From an uncultured Christensenellaceae bacterium (GTDB lineage: Bacteria > Bacillota > Clostridia > Christensenellales > UBA3700), in the NCBI GenBank assembly GCA_910588545.1, contig CAJUOU010000004.1, forward strand, positions 58,508 to 122,507: a stretch of 64,000 nt of DNA, written 5' to 3'. The notes below the pieces were generated by a model that was not told where the DNA came from, made no database searches, and saw nothing but the letters and a program-made list of their open reading frames with translations. Positions 33,884 to 42,945 of the stretch are shown one piece after another (position 1 is the stretch's first letter; each line of letters begins with the position of its first letter). A program made the translations under genes and the position numbers.

Positions 33884-35629
33884 TTATTCGTTCAGCAATC
33901 TTTCCACATATTCCATTGTTTCGTCAGGGTTATAGGTTTTTGCTTTTATAAGCAACATATCGCCGCCTTCAAGCTTAGTTTCCGCACTTGCAAGTATCTG
34001 TTCCGCCCCTTTGCTGATTGTTTTAACAGCACACTCAGGTGGCCATAACAGGTCTTTAATAAGTTTGCCATCCGCAAAGGAATTATGCTCCACCATAACT
34101 TTAAAGCTTATTTGTTTTTGCTTTTTACCCTCACGTTCTTGTTCGACAGTACGCTCAAGCAACGCATCGTACAAAGGCGGTACTTTAAAGAATTCCGCAA
34201 CCAAAGTTGCAATGAATATTGTAATACCTGTAAATAGGAATGAGTGGAAAGAGCCTGTAACCTCCATAACCAAAACCATTGCCGTGACAGGTGTCCTAAC
34301 AGATGCTCCGAAAAATGCCGACATAGATATAACTATAAGCAGTTTAAATAGGGTAGTATCAAGTCCCGCAAGCTGGAACAGGTTGCCAAACAAACCGCCT
34401 ATTAATGCGCCGATAGTAAGCATTGGTATAAACAAACCACCTGTTGCACCGCTGTTTACGCTTATTGGAATTAGTATAAGTTTGACAAGCAATATTACAA
34501 GCAACATCCACCAAACAAAATTGCTGTTACCGATATTCATAATTAGCGAATGTCCGCCGCCGACAGTATCTACCAAAGCCAAACCTACGCCACCGCAAAG
34601 TAAAAATGCGAATATCAATTTTGCCCATTGCGGGATTTTTTTGGGAATGATTTTTTGTGAGTTGATAATCACATAATTAAAGCCTACGCTTGCAAGGCCT
34701 ATAACAATACCAAGGACTACAAGCATCCAAATATTACCTATTGCAAACTTATCGGGGAAAGCTCCAAAATCAAATAAATAACCTGTCCCGCCCCAAAGTT
34801 GAGCGATTGCGTTAGATGTCAAAACACCAACTGTAACTGAGCACCCCGCAGTTAAAAGTAGCATAGGGGTAACTTTTTTTTGTACTTCTTCTATAACAAA
34901 AATTATACCTGTCAAAGGCGCATTAAAAGCAACCGCCAAACCTGTACCGCTACCTGCGGACATAATATATCTTGTCCAAGCCATCCTGCATTTTAACAAC
35001 CTGCAAGCACCTTGAGCGGTTGTAGCACCGATTTGTATTGACGGACCCTCTGACCCCAAAGACAAACCACCAAAATATGTTAAAAGAGAGGATGCAATAG
35101 TAGTAAGCAACACTCTAAGCCAACGGAAAGTCAATATACCGCGAAGTACACCCTCCGTACGCGGAACGCCTGAGCCTTTACATTCCGGTGTGACTTTTAA
35201 CAAAAAGTAACATAGCAAAGCGATAACTACCAAGCCAAATAAAAATAATGGTGTCCAAGCGGGATTATTACGCACTAAAATGTAAATGTCCTTTGACCAG
35301 CCTATTAAAAGATTTGCAAACTTGGTATAAAGTCCAACGATAATGCCAACCAAAATACCGCAAACACCGCTGTAGCAAATAACAGGGATAATAACATTTC
35401 TAAAATATCCCAAAGTAGGTCGCATTGAGTAATTTGTTTTTGCCTTTTTTGTTTCCTGCGAATGTGTTGCAATATCTTCGATAATTACGTTTGAAATATT
35501 GTCGTTTTTATCGTACTCCTCGTCGTAAAAAACGCCATCCCCATTATTCAACTGCTCAATGGGTCGATTTTCGTAGACTTTTTCATTGGTTTTAATTGCA
35601 TCGGACTGCTCTAAATCTTTTTCTTGCAT
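33884..35629 (-). CDS. ClC-family chloride/proton antiporter with C-terminal TrkA-C-like domain
   Basis: 581 residues. After a polar N-terminal 75 residues come the ClC blocks CKGSGVPRTEGVLRG (anion filter), GSEGPSIQIGATTAQG with the gating Glu kept, and GATGGLFIPMLTIGALIGG. The gating Glu suggests Cl-/H+ exchange rather than a channel. The last 85 residues (ISKGAEQILASAETKLEGGD with MLLIKA) resemble a TrkA_C/RCK_C ligand-binding domain, seen in many bacterial ClCs. It may serve acid resistance or charge balance. AGGAAAG precedes the ATG at 35629. Monocistronic. Confidence 0.92.
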   Translation of the reverse strand: MQEKDLEQSDAIKTNEKVYENRPIEQLNNGDGVFYDEEYDKNDNISNVIIEDIATHSQETKKAKTNYSMRPTLGYFRNVIIPVICYSGVCGILVGIIVGLYTKFANLLIGWSKDIYILVRNNPAWTPLFLFGLVVIALLCYFLLKVTPECKGSGVPRTEGVLRGILTFRWLRVLLTTIASSLLTYFGGLSLGSEGPSIQIGATTAQGACRLLKCRMAWTRYIMSAGSGTGLAVAFNAPLTGIIFVIEEVQKKVTPMLLLTAGCSVTVGVLTSNAIAQLWGGTGYLFDFGAFPDKFAIGNIWMLVVLGIVIGLASVGFNYVIINSQKIIPKKIPQWAKLIFAFLLCGGVGLALVDTVGGGHSLIMNIGNSNFVWWMLLVILLVKLILIPISVNSGATGGLFIPMLTIGALIGGLFGNLFQLAGLDTTLFKLLIVISMSAFFGASVRTPVTAMVLVMEVTGSFHSFLFTGITIFIATLVAEFFKVPPLYDALLERTVEQEREGKKQKQISFKVMVEHNSFADGKLIKDLLWPPECAVKTISKGAEQILASAETKLEGGDMLLIKAKTYNPDETMEYVERLLNE

Positions 35630-35816
35630 AATACTTTCCTAATTTTTTTACAGGTTAAGTATAAACCAAAAAGCTTTATATGTCAAGTAAGCATAAATAA
35701 AACCGCAATTAAATTATGGCTTTTTGTAATAGTAAAAATATAATTTTAAATTGAAAATTACACACAACAAGACTTTTGTGCATATATTAAAGTAATGCAA
35801 AAATTAGGGGGACAAT

Positions 35817-36323
35817 ATGAAACCGATAAAAGTTGATTTGGAATATCCGGAGGTTGAAATTGATTCGGTAAGTATGAGCGATTGTAGATGTCTTATGGAG
35901 GACTATGGCGGTGCGGAAAGTGAACTTACGGCTATTTTAACTTATATTTACCAAGCATATACGCTAAATGAAATGGAGCAGTATAAAGAGTTACAAGAAA
36001 CACTTGAGGGGATTGCAGTAACCGAAATGCACCATCATAAAATGCTTGGAGAGGCAATAGTAAAACTTGGCGGAACACCTGTAATGGGTGGAACTCATAA
36101 ATTTTGGAACGGCAGTATGGTAAACTATTGCAAGGATATAATAAATATGATTAACATAGATATAAAAGCGGAAAATATCGCAATAGAAAACTATAAAAAG
36201 ACTATGAGATGCGTACAAAACTACTCCATACGCGAACTGATTGAGCGCATTATCATGGATGAAGAGTTACATATTTTGGCGCTTGAGGAGCAAAAACGCA
36301 AAATTACAGAGAGAAATTGTTGA
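35817..36323 (+). CDS. Ferritin-like diiron protein
   Basis: 168 residues forming a four-helix bundle. Diiron ligands appear in order: Glu34/36 (GGAESELTAI), Glu70 with His73 (TEMHHHK), Glu119/124 (KAENIAIENY) and Glu149/150 with His152 (DEELHILAL). This is the rubrerythrin/bacterioferritin arrangement, without a rubredoxin domain. A peroxide- or oxygen-detoxifying role, or the Mn-catalase-like CotJC role in spore coats, are alternatives that sequence alone does not separate. Cys-containing N-terminus (SDCRCL) and a C-terminal Cys. AGGGGG precedes the ATG. Monocistronic. Confidence 0.82.
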   Translation: MKPIKVDLEYPEVEIDSVSMSDCRCLMEDYGGAESELTAILTYIYQAYTLNEMEQYKELQETLEGIAVTEMHHHKMLGEAIVKLGGTPVMGGTHKFWNGSMVNYCKDIINMINIDIKAENIAIENYKKTMRCVQNYSIRELIERIIMDEELHILALEEQKRKITERNC

Positions 36324-36401
36324 TATTTTATAGGTAACCCAACGAGTTTTGCTTGATTTTGACTAAAATATGAGCTAAAAATAAAAATATTGGTAAAATG
36401 C

Positions 36402-36430
36402 TTGTAATTATTTTTATTTTGTGATATTAT
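36402..36430 (+). promoter_or_regulatory. Promoter of secG-rnr-smpB
   Basis: TTGTAA (36402-36407), 17-nt spacer, TATTAT (36425-36430). Confidence 0.65.
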
Positions 36431-36461
36431 AGTGTAGTTAAGTAAAATGGAGGTTTATCAA

Positions 36462-36761
36462 ATGAATATGTTAAACTCATTACAAATGATGATAAGTGCG
36501 GTGGGCGACTATACAGGAATAAACATTTTCAGAGATATTCTTGTAATATTAATGGTGTTGCTTGCTATCGCGTTGGTTGTTATAATTCTTATGCAAAAGG
36601 GCACTAATGACAATATTGGTGTTATCGGCGGCGAGACAGATACTTATATGGGCAGAAACAAAGGTCAAAACAGGGAAAGAAAGTTGAAATTGGCAACTGC
36701 AATTATCGGAGGTATTATTGTGGTTTTGGCAATTATTTATTTTGTATTGCTACTTGTTTGA
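36462..36761 (+). CDS. secG: Protein translocase subunit SecG
   Basis: 99 residues. Two membrane helices (about 20-44 and 74-98) are joined by a loop with MQKGTNDNIGVIGG, the conserved SecG block. SecG is the accessory subunit of the SecYEG channel. ATG 36462 is used because TGGAGG lies 8 nt upstream; the ATG at 36447 overlaps that site and gives an atypical N-terminus. The secG-rnr-smpB order is conserved through the Bacillota. Confidence 0.92.
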   Translation: MNMLNSLQMMISAVGDYTGINIFRDILVILMVLLAIALVVIILMQKGTNDNIGVIGGETDTYMGRNKGQNRERKLKLATAIIGGIIVVLAIIYFVLLLV

Positions 36762-36913
36762 TTTTGGGAAAAACTTATATTACGGCTGTACTTGAGCAAG
36801 GTCAGCCGTATTTTTTATAATATTTTCAAAAAGTATTGTGTAAGACAGATTAAAATGATAAAATAAGCTTATAAAGCAGAATTTGTTTTATAGCTAAAAT
36901 AGGTAAAAAATAT

Positions 36914-38989
36914 ATGGGATTTGAGTATAAAATTGCTGAAAAGATAGAAAAAATAAAAATCGACGGTATGTCCTGTTCGGAAATTGCGAATAGGTTAGGT
37001 TTTTACTCTAAATTTGAAGTAGGCGAAATAAAAAAAGTGCTTGACAGCTTGGAAAAAGCGGGAAAGCTTAAAACAAAAGGCAGCAAGTATTTTAAAGTTA
37101 AGCAAGCGGCAAAAATAAAAGGTGTATTGCGTGGCAACAAACGCGGTTTTGCCTTTTTGGCCAGGGAAGATGGAGGAGAAGATTTGTTTGTTCCTCACAA
37201 AAATTTGCATGGTGCACAGCATGGTGATACCGTGAATTGCGTTATCGTAAAAGGGGACGAGGCTAAAGTAGTAGACGTTTTGGAGCGTGGCGTAAAAAGA
37301 ATTGTAGGAACTTACGAAAAAACCAAAAATTTCGGGTTTGTGGTGGCTGACGATAATTGTTATTATTCGGATATTTTTATCCCAAACGGTAAAGACTTAA
37401 AAGCAGCTGACAACACAAAAGTTATCTGTGAAATCACTAAGTTTGCCGAGCGTAATCCAGAGGGCAAAATTGTGGAAATTATCGGCAAGGCAGGGGATAA
37501 AAAGAGCGAAGTTTTGTCCATTTTAAAGTCTTACGGATTTTTTAACACTTTCCCTAAAGAGACTGAGGCGGAAGCAAATAATATGCGCACAAAATTCACT
37601 TCGAATAGAACGTCTTTTGTGGATATGCTTACAATTTCCATTGACGGCGACGACAGCAAAGATTTGGATGACGCAATTTCCGTATTTAAATATGACAATT
37701 ACTATAAATTGTATGTGCATATAGCGGATGTGTCGCATTTTGTCGAAAAAGGAAGTGTTTTGGATAAAGAAGCTTTTAAAAGGTGTACAAGCGTGTATTT
37801 CCCGGGAAGTGTTTATCCTATGTTGCCGCCTGTTTTGAGTAACGGATTATGTTCATTAAACGGTGGGGAGGACAGACTTGCTTTAACTTGCGAAATGACA
37901 ATAGATTTTGCAGGGAATGTCATAGACCGAAAGATAGTAAAAAGCATAATCAACAATGATTACGCAATGACTTATAAGGTTGTACAAGCTATTTTGGACG
38001 GGGACGAAAAACTTAAAACTCAATATTCAAAAGTTTACGGTATGATTTGCGACGCTTATGATTTGTCTAGGATACTAAACGGTAAGAGGCAAAGACGCGG
38101 CTCAATAAATTTTGAGACAAAAGAATGTAAAATCATTTTGGACGATAAAGGTAATGTTTCGGAGATAAAACCTTATCCTTATCTTGTGAGCAACAGTATA
38201 ATAGAGGAATTTATGCTTGCGGCAAATGAAACTGTTGCGGAGTTTATTTGCGGGTTGGAATTGCCTTTTGTATACAGAACGCATGAAGAGCCTGACGGCG
38301 AAAAAATGATTGCGCTTAAAAAATTTGTGGAGTCATGCGGGTATAGGTTGGAAAGGGGAAAAATGCACCCTGCTAAATTGCAAAAGCTACTTGATGAAGT
38401 GCAGGGCACAAAAATGGAAAGCATAATTTCAAAAGTAATGCTAAGAAGTATGAAAAAAGCAAAATATACTGTGGATAATTTGGGGCATTTTGGCTTGGCG
38501 GCAGAGTATTATTGTCATTTTACTTCCCCTATACGAAGATATCCAGACTTGCAAATTCATAGAATAATAAAGGCTATGCTTGACGGCAAACTCGGTAGTT
38601 TGGAAAAACTCGAAAGGTGGTGCGAAGAAGTTGCCGAAGTTTCCAGCGAAAGGGAAAGAGCTGCTGAAATGGCGGAAAGAGATATCGATGACTATTATAA
38701 AGCTGAATATATGCTTAAACATGTGGGAGAAGAGTTTGCCGGAGTTGTCAGCGGCGTTACTGCATTTGGGATATTTGTGGAGCTTGACAATACTGCAGAA
38801 GGGTTATCTCGCTTGGATAATTTACCCAAAGATAATTACGAGTTTGTGGAAAACAGATTTTTGCTAAAAGGCACAAAACATAGCTATACTTTAGGACAAG
38901 TAGTAAGAATCAAAGTTTTGGGTGCCGATGTAGACAATCGAAAAGTTACATTTAAAGTGCTAGAACAAGACGGGGTGGAAAATGAGTAA
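36914..38989 (+). CDS. rnr: Ribonuclease R
   Basis: 691 residues, 3'-5' exoribonuclease that degrades structured RNA. The N-terminal winged helix (1-65), cold-shock domains (70-200), RNB catalytic domain with DGDDSKDLDDAIS (Asp cluster near residue 250) and C-terminal S1 domain (GEEFAGVVSGVTAFGIFVEL onward) are all present. YRTHEEPDGEKM and FTSPIRRYPDLQIHR are RNB signatures. It works with SmpB-tmRNA in clearing defective mRNAs, and its stop overlaps the smpB start by 8 nt. Only a weak AGG precedes the ATG. Confidence 0.95.
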   Translation: MGFEYKIAEKIEKIKIDGMSCSEIANRLGFYSKFEVGEIKKVLDSLEKAGKLKTKGSKYFKVKQAAKIKGVLRGNKRGFAFLAREDGGEDLFVPHKNLHGAQHGDTVNCVIVKGDEAKVVDVLERGVKRIVGTYEKTKNFGFVVADDNCYYSDIFIPNGKDLKAADNTKVICEITKFAERNPEGKIVEIIGKAGDKKSEVLSILKSYGFFNTFPKETEAEANNMRTKFTSNRTSFVDMLTISIDGDDSKDLDDAISVFKYDNYYKLYVHIADVSHFVEKGSVLDKEAFKRCTSVYFPGSVYPMLPPVLSNGLCSLNGGEDRLALTCEMTIDFAGNVIDRKIVKSIINNDYAMTYKVVQAILDGDEKLKTQYSKVYGMICDAYDLSRILNGKRQRRGSINFETKECKIILDDKGNVSEIKPYPYLVSNSIIEEFMLAANETVAEFICGLELPFVYRTHEEPDGEKMIALKKFVESCGYRLERGKMHPAKLQKLLDEVQGTKMESIISKVMLRSMKKAKYTVDNLGHFGLAAEYYCHFTSPIRRYPDLQIHRIIKAMLDGKLGSLEKLERWCEEVAEVSSERERAAEMAERDIDDYYKAEYMLKHVGEEFAGVVSGVTAFGIFVELDNTAEGLSRLDNLPKDNYEFVENRFLLKGTKHSYTLGQVVRIKVLGADVDNRKVTFKVLEQDGVENE

Positions 38990-39440
38990 TATCAAAATTG
39001 TTGCTACAAATAAAAAAGCTTACCATGATTATTTTATCGAGGACTGCATAGAGGCAGGCATTGTGCTTGTTGGCAGCGAAGTAAAATCAATCAGACTTGG
39101 GCAAGTCAATATGAAAGATACCTATTGTTTGATTCGCGGGGATGAAATTGAGCTTATCAATTTGCACATTTCCCCTTATGAAAAAGGCAGCTACTTTAAT
39201 GTGGATAGCAGACGTTCAAGAAAGTTATTGCTTAAAAAAGCGGAAATAAATAAGCTTAGGGGCAAAGTAGAGCAAAAAGGGTACACTTTAGTTCCTACAA
39301 AGCTGTATTTTAAACAAGGGTTGGTAAAGGTAGAAATTGCTACCGCAAAAGGTAAGGAACTTCATGACAAAAGACAATCTTTGCAAGATAAGCAGCAAGC
39401 AAGGCAACTTGAAAGAGATTTAAAAAATTACAATAGATAA
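38982..39440 (+). CDS. smpB: SsrA-binding protein SmpB
   Basis: 152 residues. NKKAYHDYFIEDCIEAGIVL, GSEVKSIRLGQVNMKDTYC and HISPYEKGSYFNVDSRRSRK are invariant SmpB blocks, and the basic C-terminal tail (ELHDKRQSLQDKQQARQLER) enters the ribosomal mRNA channel. With tmRNA it rescues stalled ribosomes. The start lies within the end of rnr, with GGTGG upstream. ssrA itself is not found in the 137 nt that follow. Confidence 0.97.
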   Translation: MSNIKIVATNKKAYHDYFIEDCIEAGIVLVGSEVKSIRLGQVNMKDTYCLIRGDEIELINLHISPYEKGSYFNVDSRRSRKLLLKKAEINKLRGKVEQKGYTLVPTKLYFKQGLVKVEIATAKGKELHDKRQSLQDKQQARQLERDLKNYNR

Positions 39441-39478
39441 TTGCTTTGCGGAAAAATTGTTTTTTGTTGCAAAAAGTA

Positions 39479-39507
39479 TTGAAAAATCATTTGTTTTTAG
39501 ATATAAT
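39479..39507 (+). promoter_or_regulatory. Promoter of metY-metA
   Basis: TTGAAA (39479-39484), 17-nt spacer, TATAAT (39502-39507). The leader is about 65 nt, too short for an S-box, so SAM control must work in another way if it exists. Confidence 0.78.
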
Positions 39508-39577
39508 TAATTATAATATCATTATTATAACTAAAACAAATTAATCGGAATAAAAATTTTAAATATAGGAGTACATT

Positions 39578-40849
39578 ATGGATATTCAGACTAAATGCGT
39601 GCAAGCGGGATATGAGCCAAAAAACGGCGAGCCAAGGGTTTTGCCGCTATATCAATCGACAACGTATGTTTACGAAACACCCGAACAACTTGCTAAATTG
39701 TTTGATTTGAGCGAGGACGGACATATTTATACAAGAATAAGCAATCCTACAGTGGCTGCTTTCGAGGCTAAAGTCAACGCTTTGGAGGGTGGTGTAGGTG
39801 CAGTTGCTTGCTCAAGCGGACTTGCAGCGGAAACACTTGCAATTTTAAATGTATGTAATGCGGGCGATAATATAGTAAGCTTGACTACTATTTACGGCGG
39901 TACTTTTAATTTGTTCAACGTAACACTTAGAAAGTACGGTATTGATACAAGATTTGTTTCCCCACAAGCGGGTTATGAGGAGATTGCAAAAGTGATTGAT
40001 GACAAAACAAAAATCATTTATTGCGAAACACTTGCAAACCCAAATATGAATATCGCAAATTTCGATTTGCTTGCCAAAGTTGCCAAAGATTACGGTGTTT
40101 TGTTTATGGTTGACAACACATTGGCAACTCCTATCATTTGTAGACCTATCGAACTTGGGGCAAATGTAGTAGTACATTCTACAACTAAATATTTGGATGG
40201 ACATGCTAGTTGTGTAGGCGGTATAATAGTAGATGGCGGTAACTTTGATTTTAAAGGTAATCCTAGATATCCCGAGTTTAATGTGCCTGACGAAAGCTAC
40301 CACGGGTTGGTTTACACAAGCGTTGAACCTGCATGTTTCAGCGTTAAGGCAAGGGTACAAATGATGAGAGATTTGGGAAGTTGTATGAGCCCATTTAACG
40401 CATATTTAACTAACCTAGGTGCGGAGACCTTACATTTGCGTATGGTAAAGCATAGTGAAAATGCTTTGTTATGTGCAAAAGCTTTAAGTCAAAATCCTAA
40501 AATCGAATGGGTTAAATATAGTGGACTAGAGGGGGATGAAAACTACGATAAGGCACAAAAATATTTTACCAATGGTTTGAATTCAGGTATGGTTGTATTT
40601 GGAATTAAGGGTGATAAAGAGCAAGTTTGTGATTTTATGAAAGCATTAAAACTTATAAAAATAGTCACTCATATTGCCGATACAAGGACATGTATTTTGC
40701 ACCCTGCAACTACAACACACAGACAGTTATCCGCAGAGGAATTGGTAGCTTGCGGTATAAGTGAAAACTTGGTAAGGCTTTCTGTCGGCATAGAAAACCC
40801 TTACGATTTGATAAGCGATTTGGAACAAGCTTTACAAGCTATTTATTGA
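39578..40849 (+). CDS. metY: O-acetylhomoserine aminocarboxypropyltransferase (sulfhydrylase)
   Basis: 423 residues, PLP enzyme of the Cys/Met gamma-family that makes homocysteine from O-acetylhomoserine and sulfide. LPLYQSTTYVYETPEQLAKL and GHIYTRISNPT at the start are typical of MetY; the PLP Lys is in VVHSTTKYLDGH (about residue 203). SGLAAETLAIL and YGGTFNLF are cofactor-binding. The length exceeds 420 because of the long MetY loop, which separates it from MetB/MetC. The next gene, metA, supplies O-acetylhomoserine, so the pair forms the direct sulfhydrylation route. Confidence 0.94.
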   Translation: MDIQTKCVQAGYEPKNGEPRVLPLYQSTTYVYETPEQLAKLFDLSEDGHIYTRISNPTVAAFEAKVNALEGGVGAVACSSGLAAETLAILNVCNAGDNIVSLTTIYGGTFNLFNVTLRKYGIDTRFVSPQAGYEEIAKVIDDKTKIIYCETLANPNMNIANFDLLAKVAKDYGVLFMVDNTLATPIICRPIELGANVVVHSTTKYLDGHASCVGGIIVDGGNFDFKGNPRYPEFNVPDESYHGLVYTSVEPACFSVKARVQMMRDLGSCMSPFNAYLTNLGAETLHLRMVKHSENALLCAKALSQNPKIEWVKYSGLEGDENYDKAQKYFTNGLNSGMVVFGIKGDKEQVCDFMKALKLIKIVTHIADTRTCILHPATTTHRQLSAEELVACGISENLVRLSVGIENPYDLISDLEQALQAIY

Positions 40850-40896
40850 TTTAACCTCGATTTTTGAGCGAATTTTAGTCAAAAGGAGATGATGAT

Positions 40897-41829
40897 ATGC
40901 CTATTATAATACCAAAAGCATTGCCTGCATTTAGCATTTTAAATGACGAAAATGTATTTGTAATGCCAAAAGTGCGTGCGGAAACTCAAGATATAAGACC
41001 GATAGAAATTGCTATCGTTAATTTGATGCCAACAAAAATAGAAACGGAAACTCAACTTATGCGTCTTTTGGGTAACTCTTCTTTGCAAGTTAATGTGACG
41101 TTGATTAAGATGGGCAGTTACGAAAGTAAAAACACAAGTGCGGAACATTTGGATAAATTTTATCAAACTTTTGAAGAAATTAAAGATAAAAAGTTTGACG
41201 GAATGATTATCACGGGTGCTCCTGTAGAAACTTTGCCTTTTGAGCAAGTAATGTATTGGGAAGAGCTAACTCAAATAATGGAATATGCCGATAAAAATGT
41301 AACCTCTACAATTTTTATTTGTTGGGGTGCACAGGCGGGGCTTAATTATTATTATGGTATAAACAAATTGCCTCTTTCAAAAAAAATGTTCGGCATTTAT
41401 CCCAATAAGGCGACAATGAAGTTTGATAAATTATTAAAAGGTATGGATGACACTTTTTACATCCCTTTCAGCAGACATTCCACAGTAGACGAAAATGCTA
41501 TACGTGCAAACGAGCAACTTGAAGTGTTGGCAGAGTCCAAAGAGGGTGGTATAAGTATAGTAAAAAGTGTGGATAACAGGAAATTTTTCTTTATGGGGCA
41601 CAGCGAATATGACAAAGATACTTTAAAGACTGAGTATTTGCGTGATTTAGCTAAAGGGGAAAAAATTGACCCGCCTATAAACTATTTTGTAAACGGGGAT
41701 TTAGATAAAATAAATGTAAATTGGCGCAGTACCGCAAATCTTTTATACTATAATTGGCTTAATTACTATGTATATCAAGTTACTCCTTACGATATTGTAG
41801 GTAAGCCCCGCAAATCGGAAAATCGATAA
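40897..41829 (+). CDS. metA: Homoserine O-acetyltransferase, MetA family
   Basis: 310 residues, class-I-amidotransferase-like acyltransferase. The catalytic Cys is Cys142 (FICWGAQAG), with the His of SRHS and the Glu of GHSEYD. Residue 111 is Glu (TGAPVETLPF). In this family Glu111 is known to select acetyl-CoA, while the Gly of E. coli MetA selects succinyl-CoA, so acetylation is predicted, matching the neighbouring metY. It lies 47 nt downstream of metY with AAAGGAG before the ATG, and is probably in the same transcript. Confidence 0.94.
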   Translation: MPIIIPKALPAFSILNDENVFVMPKVRAETQDIRPIEIAIVNLMPTKIETETQLMRLLGNSSLQVNVTLIKMGSYESKNTSAEHLDKFYQTFEEIKDKKFDGMIITGAPVETLPFEQVMYWEELTQIMEYADKNVTSTIFICWGAQAGLNYYYGINKLPLSKKMFGIYPNKATMKFDKLLKGMDDTFYIPFSRHSTVDENAIRANEQLEVLAESKEGGISIVKSVDNRKFFFMGHSEYDKDTLKTEYLRDLAKGEKIDPPINYFVNGDLDKINVNWRSTANLLYYNWLNYYVYQVTPYDIVGKPRKSENR

Positions 41830-41918
41830 TCGCTGATTTTAATGTCAAAACTTTATAGTTTAGCTTGATATTAATAAAAAATTAGATTAAATCGTAATCG
41901 TATGCACATACTAGCAAT

Positions 41919-42779
41919 ATGAAAAATTTTGCGTGTGTTATTAAAACTAAAATAATCGATATCATTTTACTTTTTAGTGTGGTATCGATTTGTTTTTATT
42001 ATATGGAAAATTTTACCATGAACAACAGTTGCGAAAGTACAACTTGCATAACTGCTCACGAGTATTCGGAGATTGCAGATAAGGATTTAAATGTGATTTC
42101 CTCTTTTTCCACTGATTATAGTAAAAGCCCTGATTCACGGAAATACAATGTTAGGCTAGCTTTGAAAAGCCTAAATAATTACACTGTAAAGGGCGGGGAA
42201 GAATTTTCTTTCAACAAGGTAGTCGGCAGGAGAACGGAAGAGAGAGGATATAAAAAAGCATTGGTAATATTTAAAGGCAATTATGTTGAGGGAGTCGGTG
42301 GCGGAGTGTGCCAAGTGTCTTCAACATTGTACAATGCTTGGTTGCTTGCGGGGCTAGAGGTAACAGAGGCAAAAGCACACTCATTGCCTGCATCGTATGT
42401 GGACTTGTCGCGTGATGCAACAGTGAGTGACCTTATAGATATGAAATTAAAAAACCAACTTAATAGTGACATAATTATAAAAACCGAGTACGACGATAAC
42501 AATATAACGATTAAAGTACTTGGTAAAAAGCGAGAGTATAACTACAAGTTAAAGTCAGAGGTTATAAAGACCATTCCTTACGGCGAAGAGATAATAGAGC
42601 TTGACGAAATTGGCGAGGACGAATTTTTTATCGGCAAGGACGGATATATTTCACGACTTATTTTATCCATTTACGACAAGGATAAAGTAATTGCACGAAA
42701 GGAATTGAGACGTGATTACTATATGCCACAAAACAGCGTAAAAATACTGCGAAAATCGGTACTAAATGGATTAAATTGA
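41919..42779 (+). CDS. VanW-family membrane-anchored protein
   Basis: 286 residues. One membrane helix (10-30) precedes an extracellular VanW domain: GGEEFSFNKVVGRRTEERGY, ALVIFKGNYVEGVGGGVCQV and SSTLYNAWLLAGLEVTEAKA with HS are the family hallmarks, including the invariant Cys of GGVCQVSST. The C-terminal 90 residues resemble a G5-type beta module. VanW is named from vancomycin-resistance clusters, but its role is unknown and no van genes are nearby. No ribosome-binding sequence precedes ATG 41919; a -10-like CATACT ends 6 nt upstream, so a leaderless transcript is possible but the -35 is poor. Confidence 0.85.
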   Translation: MKNFACVIKTKIIDIILLFSVVSICFYYMENFTMNNSCESTTCITAHEYSEIADKDLNVISSFSTDYSKSPDSRKYNVRLALKSLNNYTVKGGEEFSFNKVVGRRTEERGYKKALVIFKGNYVEGVGGGVCQVSSTLYNAWLLAGLEVTEAKAHSLPASYVDLSRDATVSDLIDMKLKNQLNSDIIIKTEYDDNNITIKVLGKKREYNYKLKSEVIKTIPYGEEIIELDEIGEDEFFIGKDGYISRLILSIYDKDKVIARKELRRDYYMPQNSVKILRKSVLNGLN

Positions 42780-42885
42780 GAGATAAAACCTGGGCTTTAT
42801 CATGGTTGTAAATCGATAGCGGATAAAAAGTCTTATAGTAATTCAAAGTTTTGATACAAAATAGTTTTACCATTGATATGTGCTG

Positions 42886-42914
42886 TTGACAAATCATATA
42901 ATATGTTGTATACT
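42886..42914 (+). promoter_or_regulatory. Promoter of the phosphoglucomutase gene
   Basis: TTGACA (42886-42891), 17-nt spacer, TATACT (42909-42914). Confidence 0.82.
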
Positions 42915-42945
42915 TTTTGTTGTAAAATGTTATAGAGGTGGTTAT

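Noticed and set aside
39441..39577. Possible SAM riboswitch before metY, or ssrA (tmRNA) gene after smpB
   Set aside because: The 137-nt spacer holds a standard promoter and short leader only; no S-box stems, and neither the tRNA-like ends nor a tag-peptide ORF of tmRNA is present.
41884..41925. Leaderless promoter for the VanW-type gene, as for tilS
   Set aside because: CATACT lies at the right distance from the ATG, but no acceptable -35 hexamer occurs 16-18 nt upstream, so it is not listed as a promoter.
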